A DNA stretch of 64,000 nucleotides, taken from Vallitalea pronyensis. GTDB taxonomy: Bacteria; Bacillota; Clostridia; Lachnospirales; Vallitaleaceae. Made by a program: the position numbers and the translations under genes. Location: the NCBI RefSeq assembly GCF_018141445.1, contig NZ_CP058649.1, positions 5,289,001 through 5,353,000 on the forward strand, written 5' to 3'. The notes below the pieces were generated by a model, which made no database searches, had not been told where the DNA came from, and saw nothing but the letters and a program-made list of their open reading frames with translations. Below are positions 18,817 through 27,879 of this stretch, piece after piece (within the stretch, counting starts at the first letter, position 1; every line of letters starts with the position of its first letter).

Positions 18817-20214
18817 TTAATCGTCACTTTGAATCACTTTATTACCGCGCTCTTTAATATTCTTGATTGTTGTCTCCAGGTCTTGGGCACCAACAAAGTA
18901 TTTTTCTACTTCTTCATTGATAACCGTTTCGTATTTAGCATTATTAGGACCTGTTACTTTTTCTGTAACAAAAATCTCTTTTTCAGCTAAGAAGTACTTT
19001 TTAAGGGTTTCTGAGTCTAACCCTTCTCCGCTTAACTCTTCACCAATGGTGACATATAAGTCAGGTTGTTCAACCGTCTGGATTGCTTCTGGCTCTGTAC
19101 TTGCATATTTGGCTGCAATTCTTACTAAATCCATACAGATTTCATAGGCTAATTGTGGATGTTCAGATGTCACACCAACAGCTAGACCACCTACAACACC
19201 CCATGTTTTCCAATCTGTTCCTGCATCAACGGGTAATGGTGCAATACCAAGGTCCCAGTCACGAGGGTATGTCTCTCGATCTGCAGCCCAGTTCAATAAC
19301 CAAGGACCTTGCATAAACATGCCATACTTGCCATTAAAAAAGGATTGAGGAGGTATTTTCGCTGTTACTAATTCGGATTGGGTGGGAATACTCTTAGCCT
19401 CATGTTGCATCTTATACGTATCTTCTAAAGCTTTACTAAAAATAGGGTCTTCAATGTTAGAAAGGCCTTCTTCATTATAGAAGTGCTCGCCACCACCTAG
19501 ATTTAGGATGGCTTCACCATACCAAAACATGGGCCAAGTCATGTGTAATGCACCGTATATTTTGTCTCCACCTTCGCCGCTTGTCAATTTTGCAGCCGTT
19601 TCTCGATATTCATCCCAAGTCATTGGCACGTCTGGGTCTGGATAAGGTACACCGGCGTCATCAAAAATTTTCTTATTATAATAGAGAACCCATTTTGTTG
19701 TATTGTGAGGAACAATGGATGTTTTTCCATCATTCATAGCACTTTCAGCATATCCACCAAAATCTTTTTTGAAATCAGTGCCTGCTGTCTCAATGTAATC
19801 ATCTAAAGGAACAATGAGTCCTGCTGATGCCCATTGAGCCTGAAGAATTGGGTTAAAGATAGCTAAGATATCCATTTGTTGACCTGCTGCTAATTTGATG
19901 GGTGTCGTTGTTTCGTATTCTTCATCTTTATCCAGAATCTCAACATCAACATTTTTGTATTTGTCCATTGTCTGCATTTCTTCAATTGCTCTTACAAAAG
20001 ACTGGTTGTTCAAGAAATTATGTAGGTTCATCACTATCTTTTTCCTACCACCATCTTCTGTCTGAGAACCACTACTCTGACCATTATTGCTACCTGCATC
20101 CCCTTCGTTTGAAGAACCACCATTGTTATCATTTTTTGTGCCACAACCAGCAATGACACTGACTGTTAATAATAGAATCATTAAAACTGATAGTAACTTT
20201 TTAGATATTTTCAT
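18817..20214 (-). CDS. Sugar ABC transporter substrate-binding lipoprotein (family 1)
   Basis: A 465-aa lipoprotein starting at ATG 20214, 8 nt after GGAG. Its signal peptide ends in the lipobox VIAGC and is followed by an Asn/Gly/Ser-rich linker. The body has the family-1 (MalE/UgpB-type) pattern: NTTKWVLYYNKKIFDDAGVPYPD, split here by the usual hinge strand, then WDEYRETAAKLT, and later FFNGKYGMFMQGPW. It captures an oligosaccharide or sugar outside the cell and delivers it to the two permeases encoded just upstream (20291-22049). The operon has no ATPase; such importers commonly borrow a shared MsmX-type ATPase (established for other Firmicutes, inferred here). The adjacent YesM/YesN pair probably induces it. 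Confidence 0.9.
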   Translation of the reverse strand: MKISKKLLSVLMILLLTVSVIAGCGTKNDNNGGSSNEGDAGSNNGQSSGSQTEDGGRKKIVMNLHNFLNNQSFVRAIEEMQTMDKYKNVDVEILDKDEEYETTTPIKLAAGQQMDILAIFNPILQAQWASAGLIVPLDDYIETAGTDFKKDFGGYAESAMNDGKTSIVPHNTTKWVLYYNKKIFDDAGVPYPDPDVPMTWDEYRETAAKLTSGEGGDKIYGALHMTWPMFWYGEAILNLGGGEHFYNEEGLSNIEDPIFSKALEDTYKMQHEAKSIPTQSELVTAKIPPQSFFNGKYGMFMQGPWLLNWAADRETYPRDWDLGIAPLPVDAGTDWKTWGVVGGLAVGVTSEHPQLAYEICMDLVRIAAKYASTEPEAIQTVEQPDLYVTIGEELSGEGLDSETLKKYFLAEKEIFVTEKVTGPNNAKYETVINEEVEKYFVGAQDLETTIKNIKERGNKVIQSDD

Positions 20215-20290
20215 GAAACCGTCTCCTTTCAATGTAACCATTTTTAAGTACATATAGAACACTACCTATACTGCATGCCATTATATTAAA

Positions 20291-21130
20291 TTACTCTTTC
20301 ATTCCTGATTGGGCAACCCCTTCAATAAAATATTTTTGAGCAATTAAATATACAATAATAACTGGAATCAGTGCCAGTGTTGCACCAGCCATTTGTAAAG
20401 CAAAGTTGGTGGAGTATTGTGCTTTAAATGAAGCTATACCAACACTTAATACTTGTTTTGTGGAATCTGTTAAGTAAATAAGAGGACCCAAATAATCATT
20501 CCAACTCCATATAAAAGCTAAAATCCCAAGAGCTATTAAGGACGATTTTGCAAGAGGTAACGCAATTTTTAAATAGATCTTCGTATTTGTACATCCATCA
20601 ATACGTGCTGCCTCAATCAGTTCATCGGGCAGTGACATAAACGATTGTCGCATATAGAATATGCCAAATCCATTAAACATGACCCATGGCAAAATGACTG
20701 CCCAATGGTTATTAATGAGATCCAACTCCCGATACAACATAAATTGTGGAATGATTCTAACTTGAACTGGAATCATCAATGTGGCAATGTAGAAGAAGAA
20801 TATATACTTCTTCCCTGTAAAATTGATTTTTGCAAAAGCGAACCCAGCCATGGAGCAAACCACAACCGTACCAACTACATTGAATAATGTAATTTTAATG
20901 GTATTCGTGTACCACTGTAAGTAAGGAAAATCGTTAAATGCTTTTTCATAATTAAGGCTTGTAAAAGCTTTTGGAATCCATTCAATGGGAAAATTAAACA
21001 CATCCCCTTCAAATTTTAGAGATGATGAAATCATCCATATAACAGGTGCTATCATGATCACTGAGCCTAGTGTTAATAAGACTGTCAGTGATATCTTTAT
21101 TATTTTACGCTTTTTTGTCATAGATATCAT
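20291..21130 (-). CDS. Sugar ABC transporter permease, MalG type
   Basis: A 279-aa inner-membrane permease with six predicted transmembrane segments. Its cytoplasmic EAA loop, EAARIDGCTNTKIYLKIALP, docks the ATPase. I prefer ATG 21130, with AAGGG seven bases upstream, over the in-frame ATG at 21143-21145, which has no ribosome binding site. It follows the MalF-type gene by 16 nt on this choice and precedes the binding-protein gene by about 75 nt. The order MalF, MalG, binding protein is common in clostridial YesMN-linked sugar operons. Confidence 0.9.
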   Translation of the reverse strand: MISMTKKRKIIKISLTVLLTLGSVIMIAPVIWMISSSLKFEGDVFNFPIEWIPKAFTSLNYEKAFNDFPYLQWYTNTIKITLFNVVGTVVVCSMAGFAFAKINFTGKKYIFFFYIATLMIPVQVRIIPQFMLYRELDLINNHWAVILPWVMFNGFGIFYMRQSFMSLPDELIEAARIDGCTNTKIYLKIALPLAKSSLIALGILAFIWSWNDYLGPLIYLTDSTKQVLSVGIASFKAQYSTNFALQMAGATLALIPVIIVYLIAQKYFIEGVAQSGMKE

Positions 21131-21146
21131 GGTTATTCCCTTCATA

Positions 21147-22049
21147 TTAATAATTCACCCACTTTTTCTGTCCTATCCATTGGATTCCCGTAATGATTAA
21201 GATAATGATAAAAAAGACGATAGCAACAGCAGAACCATAACCTAGATTATACCTTTCAAAAGCTTCTCTAAAGATATGGAAAACCATTGTCATGGTGGCA
21301 GTACCTGGTCCACCGTCAGTCATCACTTTGACTTCAGGGAATATTTGAAAAGAACCAATGACACTAGTAATGGTCAAAAAGAAAGTAATCGGCGATATTA
21401 AGGGCAATGTGATGCTAAAAAACTTCCTAACAGCACCTGCTCCATCAATCGATGCTGCTTCATAATAACTTTTAGAAATGTTTTGTAGTCCAGCAAGAAA
21501 TAGGATAATACAATAACCAAGATTTCGCCACACCCAAAACAAAACAACCGTGGGTAACGCCCAATCTATACTTCCTGTCCATCCAGGTGGGTGAGCAATA
21601 CCGATAGCTTTTAGGAAACCATTTACCGGCCCCATTTCGGGATGAAACAGTGCTGAAAAAACAACAGCAGCTGCTGTAATTGTTGTGACATAGGGCATAA
21701 AATAAGCCACCCTTAACATGCCCCGTCCATATATTTTTTGATTTAATAGTGTTGAGATTAACAAGGCACTTACGATTAGTAAGGGAACTGCTAATAACGT
21801 CAGCTTAAAATTATTAATGATTCCAGCTTGAAAATACTCATTTTCAAATACCTTATCATAATTTTTAAACCCTATGAAGGTTGAGCCACTAGCTCCTTTA
21901 AACATATCCCAATCCATGAGGCTTAAATAGATGGAATAAAACATGGGGTATATCATAAAGGTTAAGAAACCTATAATTGTAGGTAATATAAACAGATATC
22001 CAGATATATTATCCTTTGCTTTTTTTGTTAAGAACCGCTTATGTTTCAT
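21147..22049 (-). CDS. Sugar ABC transporter permease, MalF type
   Basis: A 300-aa permease with an N-terminal cytoplasmic basic stretch, six predicted transmembrane helices and the EAA loop EAASIDGAGAVRKFFSITLP. I start it at ATG 22049 because AAAGGTG lies upstream; the longer frame begins at a GTG at 22082 without a clear ribosome binding site. It is the first gene of the three-gene importer operon. The 200-bp gap to the response regulator stop should contain the operon promoter, which I could not resolve. An AT-only palindrome lies near 22131-22151. Confidence 0.9.
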   Translation of the reverse strand: MKHKRFLTKKAKDNISGYLFILPTIIGFLTFMIYPMFYSIYLSLMDWDMFKGASGSTFIGFKNYDKVFENEYFQAGIINNFKLTLLAVPLLIVSALLISTLLNQKIYGRGMLRVAYFMPYVTTITAAAVVFSALFHPEMGPVNGFLKAIGIAHPPGWTGSIDWALPTVVLFWVWRNLGYCIILFLAGLQNISKSYYEAASIDGAGAVRKFFSITLPLISPITFFLTITSVIGSFQIFPEVKVMTDGGPGTATMTMVFHIFREAFERYNLGYGSAVAIVFFIIILIITGIQWIGQKKWVNY

Positions 22050-22250
22050 GTGATTTATCGCACCTTTCCGTTTGATAACCACATTATACTTGTTTCATCT
22101 CTTGAATGATTTAGATTATTTTTTAGTGAATTGTCACTTTTTTTATATATAAAAAAGAGCAAAAGAATGCACCTTATTCAATTTCTAAGCGCATCCTTAA
22201 CATCAGGTATAATTTTTTTATTATTTTTATACAAATTTGTTTATGCCTTT

Positions 22251-23819
22251 TTATTCTTTATTTCTATATTCACTGGGTGCAACACCAATTTTTTGCTTAA
22301 AAGAACGGCTAAAATAATGCACATTATCATATCCCACTGACTCGGCAATGGCGGTTACGGGCTCATTGGTTTCTTTTAGCAAGTCCTTGGCACGATTAAT
22401 TCTTAGTTTGATGATATAATCTTTCATGGTATAACCTGTTGTTTTCTTAAACAGCATACTCAGATAACTGCTTGTTACACCAATGTCTTCAGCTAATGCT
22501 TTGAAACTAAAATCTTCTTTATAATGAATTTTAATATATGTTTTTGCTTGATCAATAATATAATTACCTTCTGACTTGGTCATGATGGTATGCAACCGTT
22601 TTTTAAGCTCTGTTAAAAATTCGATAACACTTAACTTGCTTCTTAACTCATTAAGCTGTAAATATTGGGATTCATCACTTTCCCAAAAGGTTTGTTTATC
22701 AAGACCAAGTTTATCCATATGAATATTCACCATGGTCACAATGGTTGACGTGAAATAACGGATATGGTTAAGTTCGACAATCCGTGATTCTGATATTGCT
22801 GCTATCATACCATCCAGTACCTGTGTCAATGTATGCATTTCATTTTTGTCAATGGCATGTTGAAAGTCATAGATACATGACTCATAGATTTCAAAATTAA
22901 CCATTTTACGATTATTCATCACATCTGAATAACTGAGTACAGTGGTTTCCCCCTCAGGAATAGCCAACTTCATGGTTTGACATACTTGTAAGTAAGCTAA
23001 AGGTATATCTTCTACTTTCACATGCCTATCACTGACATATATAACAACTTTTTGGTTAAAATACTGCTTCATTAAGTATCGAAGTTTATGAATAAGCCTT
23101 TCCAGCAAACACTTGATTTTCATCTCTGAATAGGTATTCATGTTGTAGATCACGCTGATTTCATCATGTCCTGTCCACGTACCATATGCATTTTCCACAT
23201 CACCCAGTAATTCATCAATGATTTGTAACACATTCTGATTACACTTATTCACATTATTCTTCACCTTAAAAGCTAAAACATAGGTAGGTGCATTGTTTAA
23301 TACGATTTTATTTTGTTCCATGACATGAAAGAGTGAATCATCAACGGTCTTGTGTCCATAGAGCAATTCTTTTACAAATTCCCGTCTCTTTTCACTCTGT
23401 GATTTTCTATCCTTATGAGCTGTTTTTACAATTGTGTGTTTTGTCCTATAGTGTTCTTTAAATCTTTCAATCACACTTAAAATATAGTCCTTACTTAGTT
23501 CCATCTTTAACATGTAATCCATGGCTCCATATTTGAGAGCTCTTCTCACATATTCAAAATCATTATAGGAACTCAAGATAATAAATTCACAGGACAGCCC
23601 CTTTTCTTTTGCCCCACGAACCAACTCAATACCATCCATGATAGGCATTTTGATATCTGTAATCACTAAATCCACTGGGTTATCCTGAATGAACGCTAAG
23701 GCTTCATGACCATCATCAAATGTATCCATTAATACAAAGCCTTCTTCTTCCCAATTAATAATATTCGTTATGCCCACGCGACTTAACACTTCATCATCAA
23801 CAATAATTAGATTATACAT
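22251..23819 (-). CDS. YesN-type response regulator, long form
   Basis: A 522-aa regulator. The receiver domain (residues 1-120) has DDE at 8-10, phospho-acceptor Asp55 in ITDIKMP and the usual Lys in YMLKMELS. A middle region of about 300 residues with no recognised motif follows. The C-terminal AraC helix-turn-helix pair (about 420-520) ends FSRSFKQKIGVAPSEYR. ATG 23819 is preceded by AGGTGATAAT. It lies 22 bp downstream of the sensor kinase gene and upstream of the MalF/MalG/binding-protein operon, its most likely target. Confidence 0.93.
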   Translation of the reverse strand: MYNLIIVDDEVLSRVGITNIINWEEEGFVLMDTFDDGHEALAFIQDNPVDLVITDIKMPIMDGIELVRGAKEKGLSCEFIILSSYNDFEYVRRALKYGAMDYMLKMELSKDYILSVIERFKEHYRTKHTIVKTAHKDRKSQSEKRREFVKELLYGHKTVDDSLFHVMEQNKIVLNNAPTYVLAFKVKNNVNKCNQNVLQIIDELLGDVENAYGTWTGHDEISVIYNMNTYSEMKIKCLLERLIHKLRYLMKQYFNQKVVIYVSDRHVKVEDIPLAYLQVCQTMKLAIPEGETTVLSYSDVMNNRKMVNFEIYESCIYDFQHAIDKNEMHTLTQVLDGMIAAISESRIVELNHIRYFTSTIVTMVNIHMDKLGLDKQTFWESDESQYLQLNELRSKLSVIEFLTELKKRLHTIMTKSEGNYIIDQAKTYIKIHYKEDFSFKALAEDIGVTSSYLSMLFKKTTGYTMKDYIIKLRINRAKDLLKETNEPVTAIAESVGYDNVHYFSRSFKQKIGVAPSEYRNKE

Positions 23820-23841
23820 ATTATCACCTATTCTTAGAGAA

Positions 23842-25557
23842 TTAATCTTTTAACTTTACTCCATTGTTCTTAATGGGTATCTTGATGGTCACTGTTGTTT
23901 TTAGCCCAAGTTCACTATTGATTACAAGTCCATAAGACTCACCGTATAGGAGCTTCAATCGATCATTTACATTGTTAACACCAATGTTGTTCAAACGTTT
24001 ATTGGTTGCGGTTGTATTACTCTGCATGATTTGGCTAATGGTTTTTTCGTCCATGCCTACCCCATCATCCATCACTTCAATGTATAGGTCATGATCCATG
24101 GTATACGTTTTAACTTCAATTAAACCTAATGCCTTTTTGGGACCTATACCATGAAATATTGCATTCTCAACAATGGGTTGAAGAATGTATTTCGGTACGA
24201 CAATGTTATAATGTTCATCTTCTATATTGTATTCAATATCAAACTTACCTCGATACCTTACTTGTTGAATGGTACAGTAGGCATCAATGATTTCTATCTC
24301 TTTTTTCAAATTAACAAATTGATCTTGAATATGACTGGTATTGTGAAGAAGGGTCCATAAGGAGTCAATCACATCAACAATATTATCGGCTTCTTGAAGG
24401 GTTGCTAACCATCTTAGCGTATTTAAGGAGTTGTACATAAAATGAGGATTAATTTGGGCTTGTAGTGCTTGATATTCTGCATCTTTAATGGCTTTTTCAT
24501 CTTCAATTCTTCTTTGAAGATATGTCTTAATATCCCTTGTCATTTCATTAAAACTATCTGTTAATTCACCAATTTCATCTTGACTAGTAGTGTGAATCTG
24601 AATGTCCAGATTGCCATTACGCACTTCTTTCATACCATTGGTTAAGCGTTTTATGGGCTTTACAAGCTCTCTTGTGATGATAAACACAAAAAACATCTCT
24701 AAAATAATACTGACGATGGCCGTTATAATGGTTACACGTACCGTTAGCTCACTATCTTTGGAAATATAGTCTCTAGGCGTTTCACTGATGAGTTTCCATT
24801 GAAAGTTTTTTAACCCTCTTTCGGTGTATACACCATCAAGCGGATTCATTTGAAAGATCATGCCTTTAATATAATTGTCATTACTGTACATAATTTTATT
24901 GTTATGGTCAATCAAGTACAATTTAGTATGCTGATTTAACTTTTCGTTCACAAACAAGTCTGCAAAAAAACTTTCATTCATTTCAAAGTAAATCCACCCA
25001 ATATTCTCACCTAAATTGTTATACATTTTTTGAGCAAATTTCATCACATAAGCATTCTCATTTAACCGATAATAGGTTCTTTCTACACCTAAAAACTTTA
25101 GTTTATTATCTTTAAAATCCTCACCATAAATACGTTCCTCAACCTTATTGTCTTCATCAAATTCCGTTCCAAAACCATATTGATAGACTTCTCCATTAAT
25201 GCCTTTCATATAAACCGCTTGAATGGTGCGAAATAGATTATACGTACTCATGGACGCTATGGTATTGGATACATTATGGTCATCATTTAAGATGTCTTCG
25301 GGTTTTGCAAAACGGTAATTTGTTTGTATTCTTTTAATCACAACGGAATTACTGGTTATGGCATTAATGGAGCTGATAAGCTGTTCCACTTCTTTATCCA
25401 CTGTTCTCACGACAAAATTAAGGCTTTCTTCATTCATCTTTTTATAATTCTTAACCAAGATGATGTTGGTCAAATAAGATATGGTTAATGTTATACCTAT
25501 GGATACAATCACAAATAATGCAAAAAATAACACAAAGTATTTATACTGAAGTTTCAT
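23842..25557 (-). CDS. YesM-type sensor histidine kinase with HAMP domain
   Basis: A 571-aa kinase. TM1 is about residues 8-30, an extracellular sensor about 31-273, TM2 about 274-296 and HAMP about 297-348. The phospho-acceptor motif INPHFMYNSLNTLRW contains His372. The ATP-binding domain shows ENAIFHGIG and DDGVGM. I use ATG 25557 rather than the in-frame GTG at 25563 because the GTG falls inside the putative ribosome binding region. It partners the regulator at 22251-23819. The sensed ligand is unknown but is presumably the substrate of the neighbouring sugar importer. Confidence 0.93.
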   Translation of the reverse strand: MKLQYKYFVLFFALFVIVSIGITLTISYLTNIILVKNYKKMNEESLNFVVRTVDKEVEQLISSINAITSNSVVIKRIQTNYRFAKPEDILNDDHNVSNTIASMSTYNLFRTIQAVYMKGINGEVYQYGFGTEFDEDNKVEERIYGEDFKDNKLKFLGVERTYYRLNENAYVMKFAQKMYNNLGENIGWIYFEMNESFFADLFVNEKLNQHTKLYLIDHNNKIMYSNDNYIKGMIFQMNPLDGVYTERGLKNFQWKLISETPRDYISKDSELTVRVTIITAIVSIILEMFFVFIITRELVKPIKRLTNGMKEVRNGNLDIQIHTTSQDEIGELTDSFNEMTRDIKTYLQRRIEDEKAIKDAEYQALQAQINPHFMYNSLNTLRWLATLQEADNIVDVIDSLWTLLHNTSHIQDQFVNLKKEIEIIDAYCTIQQVRYRGKFDIEYNIEDEHYNIVVPKYILQPIVENAIFHGIGPKKALGLIEVKTYTMDHDLYIEVMDDGVGMDEKTISQIMQSNTTATNKRLNNIGVNNVNDRLKLLYGESYGLVINSELGLKTTVTIKIPIKNNGVKLKD

Positions 25558-25674
25558 AGTCACCCGCCTTAATCATGTGTCTTTACTAAAATTTTAATCC
25601 ATATTCAAAGACACGTCCATTAATTCTTTTTTTATATTTTTATAATTTTTTTTTATATTTCATCCATAATAGGA

Positions 25675-25737
25675 GTTATTCCTAACTACACGGAATGTTA
25701 TTCCTAACTTTACTTACCATTTTTAGAATGTTATACT
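25675..25737 (+). promoter_or_regulatory. Direct repeats and plus-strand promoter between kinase and small membrane protein genes
   Basis: The 13-mer GTTATTCCTAACT occurs twice, at 25675-25687 and 25697-25709, with starts 22 bp apart (two helical turns). The second copy abuts a candidate promoter, TTTACT (25709-25714), 17 nt, TATACT (25732-25737), that reads toward the small gene at 25767. Same-face direct repeats fit binding by the AraC-type regulator encoded nearby; this is inference. Confidence 0.45.
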
Positions 25738-25766
25738 TAATCTTAAATACACCTAAGGAGAGTATT

Positions 25767-25985
25767 ATGAATAAAATAGCTTTTTGTTTATCAGGCGTTC
25801 TCGTGCTTATATGTATCTTTTATATCCTGCTAATTTTTACAATCGGTGCCTTACCGCCATTATATGGAAATGCTTTTTTTGTTCCATCGGAAGGCAATTT
25901 TAGCATTCCTTTCTGGATATCCATGTTCGGTATAGTGGCTGGCTTAATATTATGTAAAGTTTTTTATAATAAGGATAAGCAATAG
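25767..25985 (+). CDS. Small two-helix membrane protein, function unknown
   Basis: A 72-aa protein starting at ATG 25767, which follows AAGGAG with 8 nt spacing. Two hydrophobic helices (about residues 5-28 and 46-66) are separated by a short Pro/Gly-rich extracytoplasmic loop, and a charged C-terminal tail (NKDKQ) follows. I do not recognise the family. It is the only plus-strand gene in the first 34 kb. It is transcribed divergently from the kinase gene and converges on the Opp-type operon, with a shared terminator between them. The good ribosome binding site and promoter argue that it is real. Confidence 0.65.
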   Translation: MNKIAFCLSGVLVLICIFYILLIFTIGALPPLYGNAFFVPSEGNFSIPFWISMFGIVAGLILCKVFYNKDKQ

Positions 25986-26019
25986 GGTTCATATAACGAT
26001 TCTAACTTATACATAATAA

Positions 26020-26058
26020 AAAACTTTCTAATAAGCAATTTGCTTACTAGAAAGTTTT
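26020..26058. terminator. Bidirectional terminator between convergent genes
   Basis: Long stem AAAACTTTCTA.TAAGCAA/TTGCTTA.TAGAAAGTTTT with one mismatch and a minimal loop. It lies between the small plus-strand gene ending at 25985 and the minus-strand OppF-like gene ending at 26064. Flanking A/T tracts let it work in both directions. Confidence 0.85.
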
Positions 26059-26063
26059 ATTTG

Positions 26064-26873
26064 TTATACGGTACTTAAATCCCATTGTTCATGAATTTTC
26101 GGCACATCATTGATTAAACGTTTTGTATAGTCTGCTTGTGAGTGTAAAATAACGTCATCTGCACTGCCTTTTTCTACGAGAAACCCATGTTCCATAATGT
26201 ACACACTATCGGATACATAGTAGGCTAAGCCAATATCATGGGTAATGAAGACAATGGTCATATCAATTTCATCTCTTAATTTCATTAGCATATCAAGAAT
26301 TGTAGCCCTTGAACATGCATCAATCATGGACGTGGGCTCATCTGCAACGAGTATCTGAGGTTTTAGAATAAAAATTCTTGCAATCATCAGCCTTTGCATC
26401 TGCCCCCCTGAAAGCTCAAATGGATATTTCTGAGTGAGTTCTTGAAATTTCAGATTCACAAACCCACAGGCTTCTGTCATAATGGCTACTTTTTTATCAT
26501 AAGACAGCTTTTTATTCCCTTTCATATGAATACAATCCAGTAATAGATCGTCCACTTTATTAAACATATTAAAGGATGAAAACGGGTCTTGGAAAATCGC
26601 CTGCATGGTCTTCCAATAAGCTTTTCTTTTTTTTGCAGTGCTGATATCACGGGGCTTTCCTTGATAAAATAATTCACCTTCCGTTAATTTTAGAAGGCCT
26701 AATATCATTTTAGCTAATGTTGTTTTTCCACTACCGCTTTCACCAACAATGGATATGATTTCACCTTTGTAAAACTTAAAATCGATGTGATTGACAGCAA
26801 TGGTTTTACGAGCACCTAGACCAAACACTTTGGTGATATTTCTACCCTCTAATAGGATATCTCTTTCTATCAT
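26064..26873 (-). CDS. Opp/Dpp-type ABC transporter ATPase (OppF-like)
   Basis: A 269-aa cytoplasmic ATPase: Walker A GESGSGKTT, Q-loop QAIFQDPFSSFN, signature LSGGQMQR, Walker B ILVADEPTSMID and H-loop FITHD. It overlaps the OppD-like gene by 4 nt (26870-26873) and ends the operon. It is shorter than typical OppF (about 310-330 aa) because it lacks the C-terminal oligopeptide/dipeptide extension with the cysteine cluster. The partner at 26870-27874 keeps that extension. In context it probably energises import of mannosides rather than peptides. Confidence 0.9.
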   Translation of the reverse strand: MIERDILLEGRNITKVFGLGARKTIAVNHIDFKFYKGEIISIVGESGSGKTTLAKMILGLLKLTEGELFYQGKPRDISTAKKRKAYWKTMQAIFQDPFSSFNMFNKVDDLLLDCIHMKGNKKLSYDKKVAIMTEACGFVNLKFQELTQKYPFELSGGQMQRLMIARIFILKPQILVADEPTSMIDACSRATILDMLMKLRDEIDMTIVFITHDIGLAYYVSDSVYIMEHGFLVEKGSADDVILHSQADYTKRLINDVPKIHEQWDLSTV

Positions 26874-27874
26874 AACGATCCCCCCTTAATGATTTGTCGG
26901 TCGAATAGACAGCGGTACATACGGTTATTCTCAATCTGCATCATGGGAATATCATGATGGGTACAGCTAGGTTGTGCAAATTCACATCTTTTTGCAAACC
27001 GACATCCTTTTGGAGGATTTTTTAGATTAGGCGGTGTACCTGGAATGGCAGTGAGTTTCACATCTCTTCTACCTTCTTCAGCCACAATAATGGAGCCCAT
27101 TAAACCCTGTGAATAGGGGTGTATGGGGTCGAAGACCATTTGTTCAGCCGTACCTCTTTCTACCACTTGACCTGCATACATGACCATGATATCATCGGTA
27201 ACATTGTATAAAAGGGGTAATTCGTGGGTAATAAATATCATGGATTTAATGTAGCCTTTTTCCATCAATGATTTCAGCATTTTGATGACCATTTTCTGAG
27301 ATGTTACATCAAGAGCCGAAGAGGGTTCGTCAGCAATAAGAACCTTTGGTGATAAAAGTGTGGATATAGCGATAACCGTTCTTTGTTTCATACCTCCAGA
27401 TAGCTCAACGGGATATTTCTTCAGCACTTCCTCAGGGAGATTCAATGATGCAAATCGTTCGCTGGCTATGTTGTAGACATCCTTTTTAGACATTTTGGTA
27501 TAGTGGGCATGCATGACATTTTCGATAAACCGGATGATTTTTTGGGTTGGATTGAGTGCGTTCATGGCTGCTTGTGGGATATAAGCCATTTCTTTCCCTA
27601 ATACCTTATGCCTTACCACATCTGGTTTCATGGTACTTATATCCATATCATGAATCTTAATGGACCCTGAATCATAATGTAAGGCTCCAAAGTAATACCC
27701 CATTAAGCTAAGAGCTAGAGTGGATTTACCACAACCTGACTCACCAGCAATGCCCAATGATTTACCCTCTTCAACCATAAGGGACACACCGTCAACTGCA
27801 TAAATATGCTCTTTATGTCTTGTGATATACTTGGTTCTTAAATCGTCGACTACTAATATTGGTTTATTCACCAT
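26870..27874 (-). CDS. Opp/Dpp-type ABC transporter ATPase (OppD-like)
   Basis: A 334-aa ATPase with Walker A GESGCGKST, signature LSGGMKQR, Walker B VLIADEPSSALD and FITHE. The C-terminal oligo_HPY region (about 235-330) carries the family pattern IPGTPPNLKNPPKGCRFAKRC...C...C. Those cysteines are associated with an Fe-S cluster in other Opp/Dpp ATPases. ATG 27874 follows an AGGTG ribosome binding site. It starts 6 bp after the OppC-like stop and overlaps the next ATPase gene by 4 nt. Confidence 0.92.
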   Translation of the reverse strand: MVNKPILVVDDLRTKYITRHKEHIYAVDGVSLMVEEGKSLGIAGESGCGKSTLALSLMGYYFGALHYDSGSIKIHDMDISTMKPDVVRHKVLGKEMAYIPQAAMNALNPTQKIIRFIENVMHAHYTKMSKKDVYNIASERFASLNLPEEVLKKYPVELSGGMKQRTVIAISTLLSPKVLIADEPSSALDVTSQKMVIKMLKSLMEKGYIKSMIFITHELPLLYNVTDDIMVMYAGQVVERGTAEQMVFDPIHPYSQGLMGSIIVAEEGRRDVKLTAIPGTPPNLKNPPKGCRFAKRCEFAQPSCTHHDIPMMQIENNRMYRCLFDRQIIKGGSL

Positions 27875-27879
27875 GTCAC

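Noticed and set aside
18817..22049. Missing ATPase gene in the sugar importer read as operon damage
   Set aside because: Family-1 sugar importers in Firmicutes commonly lack a dedicated ATPase and share an MsmX-type one.
22131..22151. AT-only palindrome downstream of the MalF start considered as a terminator
   Set aside because: The stem has no G or C apart from its outermost base pair and would be too weak; it may simply be promoter DNA.
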